From the NCBI RefSeq assembly GCF_025567385.1, contig NZ_JAOQJU010000007.1, positions 1 to 64,000 on the forward strand: a stretch of DNA of 64,000 nucleotides. Reading direction: 5' to 3'. Positions 1-7,982 of the stretch are shown piece by piece. The position numbers and the translations under genes are program-made. This stretch comes from Claveliimonas acetigenes. Its GTDB lineage: Bacteria; Bacillota; Clostridia; Lachnospirales; Lachnospiraceae. The stretch's first letter is position 1. Every line of letters begins with the position of its first letter. The notes under the pieces are model-generated. The model was not told the DNA's origin. It was given only the letters and a program-made list of their open reading frames with translations, and made no database searches.

Positions 1-236
1 GGACACCGCCAAAAGCTAATATATCTGCAATTTTCAAGGTTCCGATGGAGCCATTTTTTCAGCTCCATTTTTTCATAGACTACTTTACACTACCAATCAA
101 ATAGGTTAAAATGCTTCCTGTTGCCGTTTTCCCCAAAAGCCGTTTTCCTGCCCCATTCCTGCGGTGTTTCCCTGCATTGGTGCGCCGGATGCGTCACTTC
201 TCCTGCCGGTCATATCCCTTTTGGACGGTCATTCAC

Positions 237-301
237 TTGTCAAGGTACTGTGCGGTACGAAATTACCAACTGCAATCATCATAGCGTACTATCCTTGACA
301 A
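237..301. repeat. 9-bp inverted repeat upstream of the DUF6076 gene
   Basis: TTGTCAAGG at 237-245 is matched by CCTTGACAA at 293-301. GTAC tetramers lie inside both arms. The right arm contains the -35 element of the downstream gene, so it could be an operator or the end of a mobile segment; the sequence does not decide. Nothing else gene-like is visible in 1-290: a 62-codon open frame at 121-309 has no convincing ribosome site and no recognisable domain. Confidence 0.4.
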
Positions 302-323
302 AACAATGATTCTGCGATACCAT
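295..323 (+). promoter_or_regulatory. Promoter of the DUF6076 gene
   Basis: TTGACA at 295-300 is followed by a 17-bp spacer and TACCAT at 318-323. The -10 overlaps the upstream candidate ATG at 322. That is the main reason for choosing the internal ATG at 382 as the start of the downstream gene. Confidence 0.5.
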
Positions 324-381
324 GAGTGTAACGGATATAACTGAATTATATAATTACCATAAACAAAGGCAGGGGATAGGG

Positions 382-1422
382 ATGGAGAATCAGTTTATAC
401 GACATGAGCCATGTTTTGAGAGGATTTTGTTTGTCCTGACGCTGGACAGGAAGAAAATGAAAGAGCGGATTTTGATTGGGGAAGAACAGCAGATCCGCTT
501 CCGGCTGAACGGGAGCCAAAACACAGAGGTGCTTTGTGATATGACACGCCCGCTGGGAACTTTTTTGATAAACTTTGAGCGTGACACGGACAGAGATTGG
601 AACTTATACGGGCTTTCTCCACTGCGGCAAGCCCTCCACTCCAACCGATGGAAACAGCCGGAGCTGGAGCAGGCGGCAAGCGAATTTCTCTGGGGAAAAT
701 ATCTTAGCAATGACCCTCTGAAAATGTATGTGGCGTTCCGTATCTGGAACAGCTATCTGCTTTCCAGAGAACCCCGTGACCGTAACGCTGCCTGTGACCG
801 CTTCATGGATAAAATGAGCAGCCTGACCGGGGTATTCCATAACGAAGCCATGAGCTTTGACAGGGAGACAGGAAAACCGAAACATTTTCAAGCTGGCAGC
901 CTCTATTTCAAAGGCGCACCATCAGAAGATACCCGGCTTGACCTCTGGTTCCCGGACAACCGTCGCACAGAAGAATGTGTGTCTGCCTATGCGTCCCTCT
1001 ACCCGTTGATTACCTATTATCTGAACAGGCTGAATGACTGGGGGCTTTGCTTCCGGCAGTGCAAGGTCTGCGGGAAATATTTTCTGGCAAAGAGCCAGCG
1101 GTATGAGCTGTGCAGCGACAAGTGCCGCAAAGCACAGGCGCTTCAAAACAAGCGGGAATTTGACGAGAGGGCAAGAGAAAATAACTATGACCTGCTTTAT
1201 AAAAATGAATGCCAGAACTGGCGCAACAAAATAAACCGGGTAAAAAATACCGCAGGCTTTCCGGCTGACTGTCTGGAAAAAATACAGGCTGCCTTTTCCG
1301 ACTTTAAGAAAGAAGCCTTACAGAGAAAAAAGGCTGTAAAAACAGGAACAGCCAGCCCGAAAGAATTTGCGGACTGGCTGTATCAGCAGAGTAATGTAAT
1401 TGTTGAGCTGACCGAGATATGA
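382..1422 (+). CDS. DUF6076-type protein with C-terminal zinc-finger-like motif
   Basis: The protein has about 346 residues from ATG 382. An in-frame ATG at 322 would add 20 residues but overlaps the likely -10 box, whereas AGGGGATAGGG precedes 382. It resembles the DUF6076 family, whose members sit in accessory regions of gut Firmicutes and have no known function. Visible features are a mixed alpha/beta N-terminal part and, near residue 230, a CKVCGKYF...CSDKCRKAQ motif that should bind one zinc ion. A Lys/Arg-rich helical tail follows. A C-x2-C...C-x3-C finger plus a basic helix suggests nucleic-acid binding, but this is inference. It is the only plus-strand gene in the first 10.8 kb and ends 225 bp before the convergent ABC permease. 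Confidence 0.7.
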   Translation: MENQFIRHEPCFERILFVLTLDRKKMKERILIGEEQQIRFRLNGSQNTEVLCDMTRPLGTFLINFERDTDRDWNLYGLSPLRQALHSNRWKQPELEQAASEFLWGKYLSNDPLKMYVAFRIWNSYLLSREPRDRNAACDRFMDKMSSLTGVFHNEAMSFDRETGKPKHFQAGSLYFKGAPSEDTRLDLWFPDNRRTEECVSAYASLYPLITYYLNRLNDWGLCFRQCKVCGKYFLAKSQRYELCSDKCRKAQALQNKREFDERARENNYDLLYKNECQNWRNKINRVKNTAGFPADCLEKIQAAFSDFKKEALQRKKAVKTGTASPKEFADWLYQQSNVIVELTEI

Positions 1423-1516
1423 AAAACTTTCTATCGTCAATTTCGCATTATTGCAATAACAGATTGCTTCTTCCATGAATGGTAATATTATCATCAAACT
1501 TTTGGAAGAACTATAA

Positions 1517-1586
1517 ATGTCCGAGGTGCCTTTGATTTCGACAGAAAAACAGGCTGAATTGTTACAACGCTCGGACATTTCAAAAA
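1517..1586 (-). promoter_or_regulatory. Orphan copy of the response-regulator operator (decayed promoter)
   Basis: Read on the minus strand, this stretch starts with the same 26 bases (1561-1586) found upstream of the ABC ATPase (4830-4855). It continues with TGTAACAATTC and then CGGACATTT at about 1517-1525. In the two intact copies a -10 lies 9 bp after CGGACA (TACAAT or TATACT); here that place reads CTTCCA. It therefore looks like a dead promoter pointing at nothing but the antisense of the DUF6076 gene, probably the remnant of a lost downstream module. Confidence 0.55.
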
Positions 1587-1647
1587 TCTTTTTGAGAAAT
1601 GGCGGAAAAAGCGGGGCAGCATACGCCGCCCCGCCGATCTCAAAAGG

Positions 1648-4038
1648 TCATTCCATTGCCCGCATTTGTTCTGTTAATGAACGCTTTTTCAAATCCCGTA
1701 TTTCCCATACAGAAAGAATCAACTGTAAAAGAATCAATATTAGTAGATATCCACCTATCTGCATTGTTGGAAATTGATATGAGAGATTTGGCATACCGAA
1801 TAGAATACCAACAGCTTTGCTCACAGGAATAGCTATGGGAATACCAACCAAAAGAACGATTCCAAATGAAACAAGTACATATAGCAATCCCTCTGTTATG
1901 AGAGAACGATATAATTGTTTTAGGCTTAATCCAACAGAGCGTAATGTACTGATTTCCTGTTTACGCGCTTGATGGTTAGAGAGCGTCATATTGATTAGAC
2001 TGATTATTCCAAACAGCAAAATTAGTAATGACAGCATTTGCAAACTTCCAAACAATAAGTTCATAGAAGATTCCATGTACTCTACAACATCATTATAGCT
2101 GCAAATAGAAAGCCCCTTTTCTTTAGAGGTAATTTTCTGCTGAATGGCTGATTCTATTTCATCATTATAAGTTTTATCAGTTATGATCTCCCATGAGTAA
2201 GCAAAATTTTCTGTGTTTGGGAATAGTTGTTGTGCAAGTTCTTGTGTAATTATAAGATTCGCTGGATCAATAGCATCTGTACCGTTTTCGGTTCCGACAA
2301 AGCTCTTATCAAAGAAACCGGAAACAATACATTCTATTTCCTCTCCACTATTTGTAATCTTTATAGGCGTCCCTTTTGTAACCCCCAGTTCCATATATCC
2401 ATCTGTCAATAAAACTTCAAACTGATTTTTAGGCATTTGTCCATCTATCAAATGTTGTTCAACAAAGCTAAAATTACCTTCTGTACTTTGATCCGAAATT
2501 ATATCACACATTCCCTCAGTAACATTTCCATTGATAGAATAATGACACATTCCTACTGAATCTCTAAGTGGTATAATCTTTTGGATTCCTTTAGTATTCA
2601 AAAGTTCTTCTCTCAAAGATTCGTTTAGCGAATTATTTGCTTCGTTTTTTCCAACTGATTCTTCAGAAAGATATATACGGAAGCTTCCGCCGTTTACAAA
2701 AAACTTTTCACGGACAAATTGCTCTGGCGTATTACTAACTGCTGCGGATGCAGATATAAATAAGAGTAATCCTCCAAATATCAATGAAAGCAATGTACTG
2801 GCTGTCTTTTTCTTATCGCGTCCAAGATTTAATAGAGCTAAAGAGTAAGGTGAAATTTTCTTATTATGTTTTCGAGATTGCATCGGAGCATTTCGATAAG
2901 CTATATATCGTACTGCCTCAATAGGGGAAGTAGTTGCTGCAATTTTAAGCGGCTTGCGAACAGATAATTTCACCATAAGAGTGCAAATGATGGAAACGCC
3001 TATCATTACAAAAGGAATATTGATAGGGGAAAATCCGCTGGAAAATTCATTACTTCCCAAAACAGTTCCGACAATCGCACCCAAAACAATACCCGGAGGG
3101 ATTCCAAGCCATGATAAATATCTACTTTCATAGTTTATCATTTTCTTTATCTGTAATGCAGTTGTACCTAAAGTGCGTAACTGTCCGAAATTTCTTATTT
3201 TTTCATTGATAGAAATTCTGAAAATACTTTGGATTACCGTTATACCTGCAAATAATACCAACACGGACAAACTTACAAAAGTTAGTATATTTTCAAATGA
3301 CAATCCCATATTCTCTCTAAAAAAGAGAAAACTTAAGCTATAATCAGCACCAATTTCTTTTCCAATAGAAGCAATTCTTTCTTTTAGAATTTCTTTTGAT
3401 GTTGAATCTGCATCAGCAAAACAAACATAGCTTTGGTATTTTGCAGGATTATAATTAGAGCTATTTTCTACAAACGATTTTGATATATAGCACGAGTAAT
3501 TGCCCTGTGATTCAGTCGAGCTTTCCGTAATCCCAGAAATCACAAAATCTTGTGATTTTCCGTTTATTTGAAAAGAAATTTCATCTCCGATTGCAGTATT
3601 AGAAAAATATTTGTTCACCATTTCACGGTCAACTGCAATTTCGTTTTCTTTAGATGGCATAGTCCCATCTTTTAGTGTAAATTGATTTCGGGCAATATAG
3701 CATGCCGCATCATCCATATATGCCAAATACAATGAATATCCCTCTGGCATTTTTATTTCTCCCAGATTGTAAAGCGACGCTACCATTTCGATTTCTGGTT
3801 GATGACGAAGTTTTTCAATTTTATCCTCTGTCAGATTATCATAGCTGGCTTGAAAAGTGGCCATATTATTTTGAGATTCCTGAAAAGCAAAAAATAATGT
3901 TCCACACATTGACATCAAAAACGCTGCCAGTGAAATAGCAATTATTATCATAAAATTCCGGCGCTTTTCGCTTTTCAAACTTTCCTTTGCCAGCTTCTTT
4001 GTAATGGCGCTGGTATCATTTTCAAAAGGCCATGTCAT
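1648..4038 (-). CDS. ABC transporter permease, two FtsX-like domains
   Basis: This 796-residue membrane protein is the partner of the ATPase that ends 14 bp upstream. A first membrane helix at residues 30-52 is followed by an extracytoplasmic MacB-like domain (about 53-240), three helices of a first FtsX core (245-360), a fifth helix near 410-430, a second extracytoplasmic domain (430-640) and a second three-helix FtsX core to the end. The layout is that of family-3 exporters that move or sense lipids and peptides and use extracytoplasmic mechanotransmission. Next to a kinase with almost no sensor domain, a role in antimicrobial-peptide or lantibiotic resistance is likely but inferred. The gene is clearly AT-richer than the ATPase and kinase genes beside it, which suggests a separate origin. 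Substrate is unknown. Confidence 0.85.
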   Translation of the reverse strand: MTWPFENDTSAITKKLAKESLKSEKRRNFMIIIAISLAAFLMSMCGTLFFAFQESQNNMATFQASYDNLTEDKIEKLRHQPEIEMVASLYNLGEIKMPEGYSLYLAYMDDAACYIARNQFTLKDGTMPSKENEIAVDREMVNKYFSNTAIGDEISFQINGKSQDFVISGITESSTESQGNYSCYISKSFVENSSNYNPAKYQSYVCFADADSTSKEILKERIASIGKEIGADYSLSFLFFRENMGLSFENILTFVSLSVLVLFAGITVIQSIFRISINEKIRNFGQLRTLGTTALQIKKMINYESRYLSWLGIPPGIVLGAIVGTVLGSNEFSSGFSPINIPFVMIGVSIICTLMVKLSVRKPLKIAATTSPIEAVRYIAYRNAPMQSRKHNKKISPYSLALLNLGRDKKKTASTLLSLIFGGLLLFISASAAVSNTPEQFVREKFFVNGGSFRIYLSEESVGKNEANNSLNESLREELLNTKGIQKIIPLRDSVGMCHYSINGNVTEGMCDIISDQSTEGNFSFVEQHLIDGQMPKNQFEVLLTDGYMELGVTKGTPIKITNSGEEIECIVSGFFDKSFVGTENGTDAIDPANLIITQELAQQLFPNTENFAYSWEIITDKTYNDEIESAIQQKITSKEKGLSICSYNDVVEYMESSMNLLFGSLQMLSLLILLFGIISLINMTLSNHQARKQEISTLRSVGLSLKQLYRSLITEGLLYVLVSFGIVLLVGIPIAIPVSKAVGILFGMPNLSYQFPTMQIGGYLLILILLQLILSVWEIRDLKKRSLTEQMRAME

Positions 4039-4052
4039 AGCTTTCCACCTCC

Positions 4053-4718
4053 TTATTCCACAATCTTTCCATCCTCAATGCGGACAATCCGATCTGCAAG
4101 ACGGGCTATGTCGTTATTGTGGGTAATCATCACAACAGTTTGCCGGAACTCCGCGCTGGTACGCTTGATAAGCCCCAGCACCTCGGCGCTGGTCCTGCTG
4201 TCAAGGTTGCCAGTCGGCTCGTCGGCCAGCACAATAGCCGGTTTGGTAATCAAGGCGCGGGCGATAGCCACACGCTGCTGCTGGCCTCCGGAAAGATTGT
4301 TCGGCATATTTTTTAGTTTATCTTCCAGCCCCAGCAGGTGAACGATCTCGTCCAAAAACTTCTGATCCACCGTGTCCCCGTCCAGCTCCACCGGCAGGAC
4401 AATGTTCTCATACACATTCAGGATGGGAACAAGGTTGTAGTTCTGGAAGATAAAACCGATGTTGCGGCGGCGGAAGATGGTGAGCTGTTCGTCGTTCATT
4501 TTCGACAGCTCTTTGTCCCGGACAATCACATTGCCGGAAGTAGGGGTGTCCAGCCCGCCCATCATGTGAAGCAGGGTAGACTTGCCGCTGCCGGAGGTTC
4601 CCACAACGGCCACAAACTCGCCGTCCTCCACAGAGAAGTTCACGCCGTCAAGGGCGCGGGTGATGTTCGGCTCTGTGCCGTAATACTTTTTCAGGTCGAT
4701 AGTCTGTAAAATGCTCAT
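4053..4718 (-). CDS. ABC transporter ATP-binding protein (LolD/MacB/BceA type)
   Basis: This 221-residue ATPase drives the neighbouring permease. The start is ATG 4718 (MSILQTIDLKKYYG), preceded by AAAGGAG. The open frame continues upstream for 43 codons, but that stretch is the promoter-operator region. Visible motifs are Walker A GTSGSGKST (about residue 40), a Q-loop FQNYNLVP, the signature LSGGQQQRVAIARAL, Walker B IVLADEPTGNLDS and the switch histidine in MITHNNDIA. These place it in the MacB/LolD/BceA clade. It is divided from the kinase gene by a 177-bp promoter region and has its own regulated promoter. Confidence 0.92.
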   Translation of the reverse strand: MSILQTIDLKKYYGTEPNITRALDGVNFSVEDGEFVAVVGTSGSGKSTLLHMMGGLDTPTSGNVIVRDKELSKMNDEQLTIFRRRNIGFIFQNYNLVPILNVYENIVLPVELDGDTVDQKFLDEIVHLLGLEDKLKNMPNNLSGGQQQRVAIARALITKPAIVLADEPTGNLDSRTSAEVLGLIKRTSAEFRQTVVMITHNNDIARLADRIVRIEDGKIVE

Positions 4719-4769
4719 ACTAAAAACTCCTTTCAAGGCTTTCTGCCTGTTGATAAGGCTATTGTAAAA

Positions 4770-4858
4770 CCCAAATGTCCGCGAAATGTTACAGCGACCA
4801 AAAAATTTCATTGAAAATCGGGGTGAAATGTTACAACGCTCGGACATTTCAAAAAAAT
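4770..4858 (-). promoter_or_regulatory. Response-regulator operator and promoter of the ABC transporter genes
   Basis: On the minus strand TGTAACATTTC occurs twice 42 bp apart, the first beside TGTCCGAG and the second running into CGGACATTT. TACAAT lies 9 bp after CGGACA and no good -35 is present, as expected for a promoter activated by an OmpR-type regulator bound at -35. The downstream half-site and its spacing recur upstream of the regulator gene itself. Confidence 0.6.
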
Positions 4859-4895
4859 TTACGGCGGGCAGCCGGAAATGGCCGTCCGCCGCGTT

Positions 4896-5927
4896 TTATT
4901 TTGTAGGCAGCATAATAGAAAATTCCGAACCCTTGCCCGGCTCCGAAACCACTTTGATATAGCCGCCCTGCCGCGTTACAATCTCGCGGGCCAGATACAG
5001 GCCAATGCCCACGCCCTGCTGTTCGTGTACTTCTTCCTCACGATAGAAGCGCCGGAAGATGGCGGCCTGATTGCTTTCGGAAATTCCCTTGCCGGTGTCG
5101 GCTACTTTGATCTCCACATACATTTCCCACAGCACCACCGACACAGCGATTTTCCCGCCTGCCGGGGTGTACTTCACCGCATTGTCCAGCAGGTTAAAGA
5201 GGGCTTCGGATGTCCACTTGCTGTCATGGGAAACGGCCAAATCCTCCGGGCAGTCCACGGACACGGCAATTTCCTTTTTCTCCGCTGCATACACGATCCC
5301 ACTCATGGCCTGCGCCACGGTATCAAAGAGGCGGCCCGGCTTCTTGTCTAACTGGATCACGCCTGTTTCCAGCCGGGAGGTTTTTACAAGGGCCTGAAAG
5401 AGAAAGTCCAGCTTATCCGTCTGGCTGCGGATTCCCCGGATAAAGTCGGTGCGCTCCGCCTCGGTCATGGGCTTTTCCAGCAGGGTGTCCGTCGCCATTT
5501 TCAGATTGCTCACCGGCGTTTTCACCTGATGGGAAATATCTGATACAAGGGTCTGTAACTCCTGCCGTTCCTCGTCCACCCGGCGGCGGTTCTCCTGCAT
5601 GATCTGGTAAAGCCTTGCCAGCCGGTGTCCGATTCTGGCAAGCTGGGTTTCGCTGTCCTCCGGGCGCTGGGGCGCTTCATTCCCGGCGATCATGTGGTCT
5701 AAAGTCTGGCACAGGTCAGCGGTAAACTGCGACAGCCGCGTTCCAAACGCCTGCGTCAGTACAAAAATCCCCACAAGGGCGCACAGCAGCAGCACCCCGC
5801 CCGTCAGCAGCACCGCCGTCTGTTTTGTCACAAAAAACAGGGCTATGGTGATCCCGGACATGGAGAGGGCAAGCCCTATTGCCACCCGGCCAAACAGCCG
5901 CTTTACCGAGAGGTTTTGAAACTTCAT
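4896..5927 (-). CDS. Sensor histidine kinase, intramembrane-sensing type
   Basis: This 343-residue kinase pairs with the regulator whose stop overlaps its start (ATGA, 5924-5927). Two helices, at about residues 12-30 and 36-58, are joined by only a few residues, so there is no real sensor domain. Kinases of this build usually sense through a partner ABC transporter, here encoded immediately downstream. A HAMP-like or coiled linker (60-120) precedes the H-box SDISHQVKTP. The N-box NLLDNAVKYT, G1 VADTGKGI and G2 GVGIGLYLAREIV are all intact, so it should be catalytically active. It is GC-rich compared with the flanking backbone. The ligand is unknown; cell-envelope-active peptides are the likeliest class. 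Confidence 0.92.
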   Translation of the reverse strand: MKFQNLSVKRLFGRVAIGLALSMSGITIALFFVTKQTAVLLTGGVLLLCALVGIFVLTQAFGTRLSQFTADLCQTLDHMIAGNEAPQRPEDSETQLARIGHRLARLYQIMQENRRRVDEERQELQTLVSDISHQVKTPVSNLKMATDTLLEKPMTEAERTDFIRGIRSQTDKLDFLFQALVKTSRLETGVIQLDKKPGRLFDTVAQAMSGIVYAAEKKEIAVSVDCPEDLAVSHDSKWTSEALFNLLDNAVKYTPAGGKIAVSVVLWEMYVEIKVADTGKGISESNQAAIFRRFYREEEVHEQQGVGIGLYLAREIVTRQGGYIKVVSEPGKGSEFSIMLPTK

Positions 5928-6616
5928 TTTGCCTCGCCTCCCGTCCATTGATAGCCCATGCCGTAAACGGTCTTGATGTAGGGTGCGCCGCCGTCGGCTT
6001 CAATCTTGCTGCGAATCCGGCTGATGGAGGTTGTCAGGGTGTGTTCGTCCACAAACCTTTCGTCTATATCCCACAGCTTTTCCAAAAGCTGCCCACGGGT
6101 CAGCACTTGCCGGGGATTTTTACGGAACAGGTTCAGCATTTTGTACTCCATCGGGGATAGGGTCAGGGGCTTGCCATTTAGGGAAGCCGTCTGCTCCGAG
6201 AAGTCCAGAAACAGCCGCCCGTCGTCGTAAATGTCCTTGGCCGGTTTGTGGTGTTCCAGCATGGCAAACATGGCTTTGATTTTCCGCTGCAAGGCCCCGA
6301 TCACAAAGGGCTTTGTGATGTAGTCCACCGCGCCCACCTCATAGCCCCGTATCTGGTCGCTCTCCTGATCGTTGGCGGTTAGGAAAATCACGATGGTGTC
6401 CGGGTGTTGGGGCTTTATCAGCTTGCACAGCTCAAAACCATTTCCATCCGGCAGGTTGATGTCCAGCAGCACTAAATCAAATTCCCGCTGGCGGATGGCG
6501 GCGGCTGCGGTTCTGGCATTTAAGGCAGAAGTCACGCCGTAGCCGTCTGCGGTCATGTTATAGGCCAACATCTTATTCAAAAAACTGTCGTCCTCGACAA
6601 TTAAAATCTGCTTCAT
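5924..6616 (-). CDS. OmpR/PhoB-family response regulator
   Basis: This 230-residue regulator starts at ATG 6616 (MKQILIVEDDSF) after GGAAGTGAGG. The receiver domain (1-115) has the acidic pair ED, phosphoacceptor Asp in LVLLDINLPDG, a Thr in FLTAND, and Lys in YITKPF. The winged-helix effector domain (about 130-228) has the usual TLTTSISRIRSKIE recognition helix and a GMGYQW wing. It probably activates its own operon and the ABC genes through the shared TGTAACA-N5-CGGACATTT sites. Upstream open frame beyond 6616 covers the promoter and is not coding. Confidence 0.93.
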   Translation of the reverse strand: MKQILIVEDDSFLNKMLAYNMTADGYGVTSALNARTAAAAIRQREFDLVLLDINLPDGNGFELCKLIKPQHPDTIVIFLTANDQESDQIRGYEVGAVDYITKPFVIGALQRKIKAMFAMLEHHKPAKDIYDDGRLFLDFSEQTASLNGKPLTLSPMEYKMLNLFRKNPRQVLTRGQLLEKLWDIDERFVDEHTLTTSISRIRSKIEADGGAPYIKTVYGMGYQWTGGEAK

Positions 6617-6640
6617 ATCCTCACTTCCTTTTCTTTTTGC

Positions 6641-6684
6641 CAATAGTATAACAGGCAAATGTCCGAGAATTGTTACAAGGACAA
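6641..6684 (-). promoter_or_regulatory. Autoregulated promoter of the two-component genes
   Basis: Read on the minus strand, a TGTAACAATTCTCGGACATTT stretch of 21 bp lies 6 bp before TATACT, which is 25-30 bp before the regulator's Shine-Dalgarno. The same half-site order and the same 9-bp distance from CGGACA to the -10 occur at the ABC promoter, so both promoters are likely controlled by this response regulator. Confidence 0.6.
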
Positions 6685-6727
6685 ATATATTTATCATTTT
6701 ACAGCTTTTTTCTGTGTACTGCAATTT

Positions 6728-6765
6728 TATAAAAGAAAGGACAGCAGTATCAAATTGCTGTCCTT
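6728..6765 (-). terminator. Rho-independent terminator after the broken XRE gene
   Basis: AAGGACAGCA (6737-6746) and TGCTGTCCTT (6756-6765) form a perfect 10-bp stem with a 9-nt loop. On the minus strand it is followed by a T-rich tail (TTCTTTTAT). It lies between the truncated XRE gene and the two-component promoter, insulating the accessory cassette. Confidence 0.75.
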
Positions 6766-6824
6766 GCGGTTTATTATAGCTGGTAGTGTATAAGCGTGGG
6801 TTCATCATATTTGGTGTGGTATCT

Positions 6825-6962
6825 TTAACTATGGGAAACTCCTCTCTCCCACCGGCTGATTGCCTTATCGGTAACTCCGATAAGCTCTCCCAGCTCTGCC
6901 TGTGTCATGCCCCTTTCTTTTCTGATCTTTGCAACGAACTGTCCAAATACCTTTGAATCCAC
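6825..6962 (-). pseudogene. Truncated XRE-family helix-turn-helix regulator
   Basis: A GTG start at 6962 with a strong AAGGAGGAAGGAAC site opens a 45-residue frame. Its first 42 residues (VFGQFVAKIRKERGMTQ, then ELGELIGVTDKAISRWERGV) are a typical Cro/CI helix-turn-helix. It stops at 6825 after SHS instead of continuing into the usual helix and dimerisation part, and no other frame downstream restores the family pattern. I read it as a regulator gene cut by the rearrangement that brought in the cassette to its left. A short functional peptide cannot be excluded. Confidence 0.65.
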
Positions 6963-7055
6963 GTTCCTTCCTCCTTCCTTTGATGCCACAAGTATAAAAG
7001 AGCAGAGCGTTTCCCGTCAATCGACGAATCATTTACTTTGCTTTTCTTTTGTCTT

Positions 7056-7301
7056 TTACCAGAATAATCCCTTCTTTGTATATGGTTCCACCCTGACAGA
7101 CTTCACCTCATATCCGGTATCGCCAATCACCTTTCGCAGTTGTGTCTCATCAAGCGGAGCCTCCGCAATAATTTCTGTCTTTCCCTTTTTATGGGAGGAC
7201 ACTACCTTTTTCACCTCAAATTGTTTTCTTACCGTATCGTTAATGTGGCTTTCACACATTCCACAAGACATTCCTTCAACCTCAAGTATCATTTTAATCA
7301 T
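7056..7301 (-). CDS. Small heavy-metal-associated (HMA) domain protein, CopZ-like
   Basis: This 81-residue protein starts at ATG 7301 behind AAGGAGAG. It is a single ferredoxin-like HMA domain: the GMSCGMCESHI loop supplies the two metal-binding cysteines, and the rest follows the beta-alpha-beta-beta-alpha-beta order with a VIGDTGYEVKSV final strand typical of the fold. Such proteins are cytosolic Cu(I) or soft-metal chaperones. It is the last gene of the Feo operon, 78 bp after the Fur-like regulator, so a general metal-handling role is possible. No copper ATPase is present in the window. Confidence 0.85.
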   Translation of the reverse strand: MIKMILEVEGMSCGMCESHINDTVRKQFEVKKVVSSHKKGKTEIIAEAPLDETQLRKVIGDTGYEVKSVRVEPYTKKGLFW

Positions 7302-7379
7302 AATTTTTCTCTCCTTCATTATACAAAAGAGCCTTCCAAGCCGATTCACAATTCAGCTTGAAAAGCTCCTTTAGGCATT

Positions 7380-7778
7380 CTATTTCGACTGCATAATTCT
7401 GATATTCTTTATTCCTTTTCCTTCGGAATACCCGCAGCCTGCCAGTCCTTTTCCAATGATTCTTTCCATAGCGGTATCATCTAACTCCACCGTGGTGTCA
7501 TCTTCCATCTCTACAAGGCAATAGATGCGGGATTCTCTCTCTCGCCCGCATAATTGAAACGCTGTTTTACGCTCCAGCGCCCCAATCTGTTCCAGGGCAG
7601 TAACAGTACGATATACGGTTGCCGTCCCGATTCCCGGATCTTTTTTATGTGCAAGAACATAGATTTCTTTACAACAGGAATGATTTTCTTCCAGAATAAT
7701 ATCAATCAGCAATTCCCGCTGTTTTGTTATCCTGAAACCTTTTTCTCTTAACCGTGCTATAATCTCATCTTTCTGCAT
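7380..7778 (-). CDS. Fur-family metalloregulator, divergent C-terminus
   Basis: This 132-residue protein starts at ATG 7778 behind GAGGTG. The N-terminal winged helix is classical: GFRITKQRELLIDII, then GTATVYRTVTALEQIGALE. The C-terminal part lacks the usual HHDH zinc site and the C-x2-C...C-x2-C structural zinc pairs. It keeps only scattered Cys (HSCC near residue 35, Cys at about 77, 86 and 113). It may therefore bind metal differently or not at all. Position directly downstream of feoB and the FeoB-associated peptide suggests it tunes ferrous-iron uptake, possibly together with the DtxR-like protein at the other end. Confidence 0.85.
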   Translation of the reverse strand: MQKDEIIARLREKGFRITKQRELLIDIILEENHSCCKEIYVLAHKKDPGIGTATVYRTVTALEQIGALERKTAFQLCGRERESRIYCLVEMEDDTTVELDDTAMERIIGKGLAGCGYSEGKGIKNIRIMQSK

Positions 7779-7795
7779 ACTAACACCTCGGATCA

Positions 7796-7933
7796 TCAAT
7801 GACAATGTCCGCTGCAATTCTTACAATCCTGCCCGCACTGCAGGGACTTTCCGGATTTTTTATCTTTTACCATACTGCGGATTACAAGTCCCACGACTCC
7901 TGCAAGCACAACAAGTACAATCGCTGTTCCCAT
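7796..7933 (-). CDS. FeoB-associated Cys-rich membrane peptide
   Basis: This 45-residue gene is preceded by a clear AGGAGG 8 bp before ATG 7933. The product has one N-terminal membrane helix (GTAIVLVVLAGVVGLVI) and a cytosolic tail with the motif C-x3-C-x2-C-x3-C ending in HCH. This is the signature of the FeoB-associated Cys-rich family found right after feoB in many Firmicutes. It is thought to help FeoB, possibly by handling Fe2+ as FeoC does elsewhere. It lies between feoB (49 bp) and the Fur-like gene (17 bp), so the operon is continuous. Confidence 0.88.
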   Translation of the reverse strand: MGTAIVLVVLAGVVGLVIRSMVKDKKSGKSLQCGQDCKNCSGHCH

Positions 7934-7982
7934 ATATCCATACCTCCTACTACCTTATATTCGTTACATTTTACACTGCCAA

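Noticed and set aside
121..309. 62-codon open frame at the left edge
   Set aside because: No Shine-Dalgarno, no family, and it runs over the DUF6076 promoter and inverted repeat.
1318..1578. 86-codon minus frame starting MSERCN
   Set aside because: The start is just the operator sequence read as codons; the same peptide start appears upstream of the ABC ATPase for the same reason.
4719..4847. 43-codon N-terminal extension of the ABC ATPase
   Set aside because: It covers the promoter and operator; the AAAGGAG site and family start fit ATG 4718.
1..7000. Possible integrative element ends
   Set aside because: No integrase, relaxase or clear att repeat is in the window, so I call it an accessory region only.
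7934..7940. ATG just upstream of the FeoB-associated peptide start
   Set aside because: It is in another frame and too near the Shine-Dalgarno.
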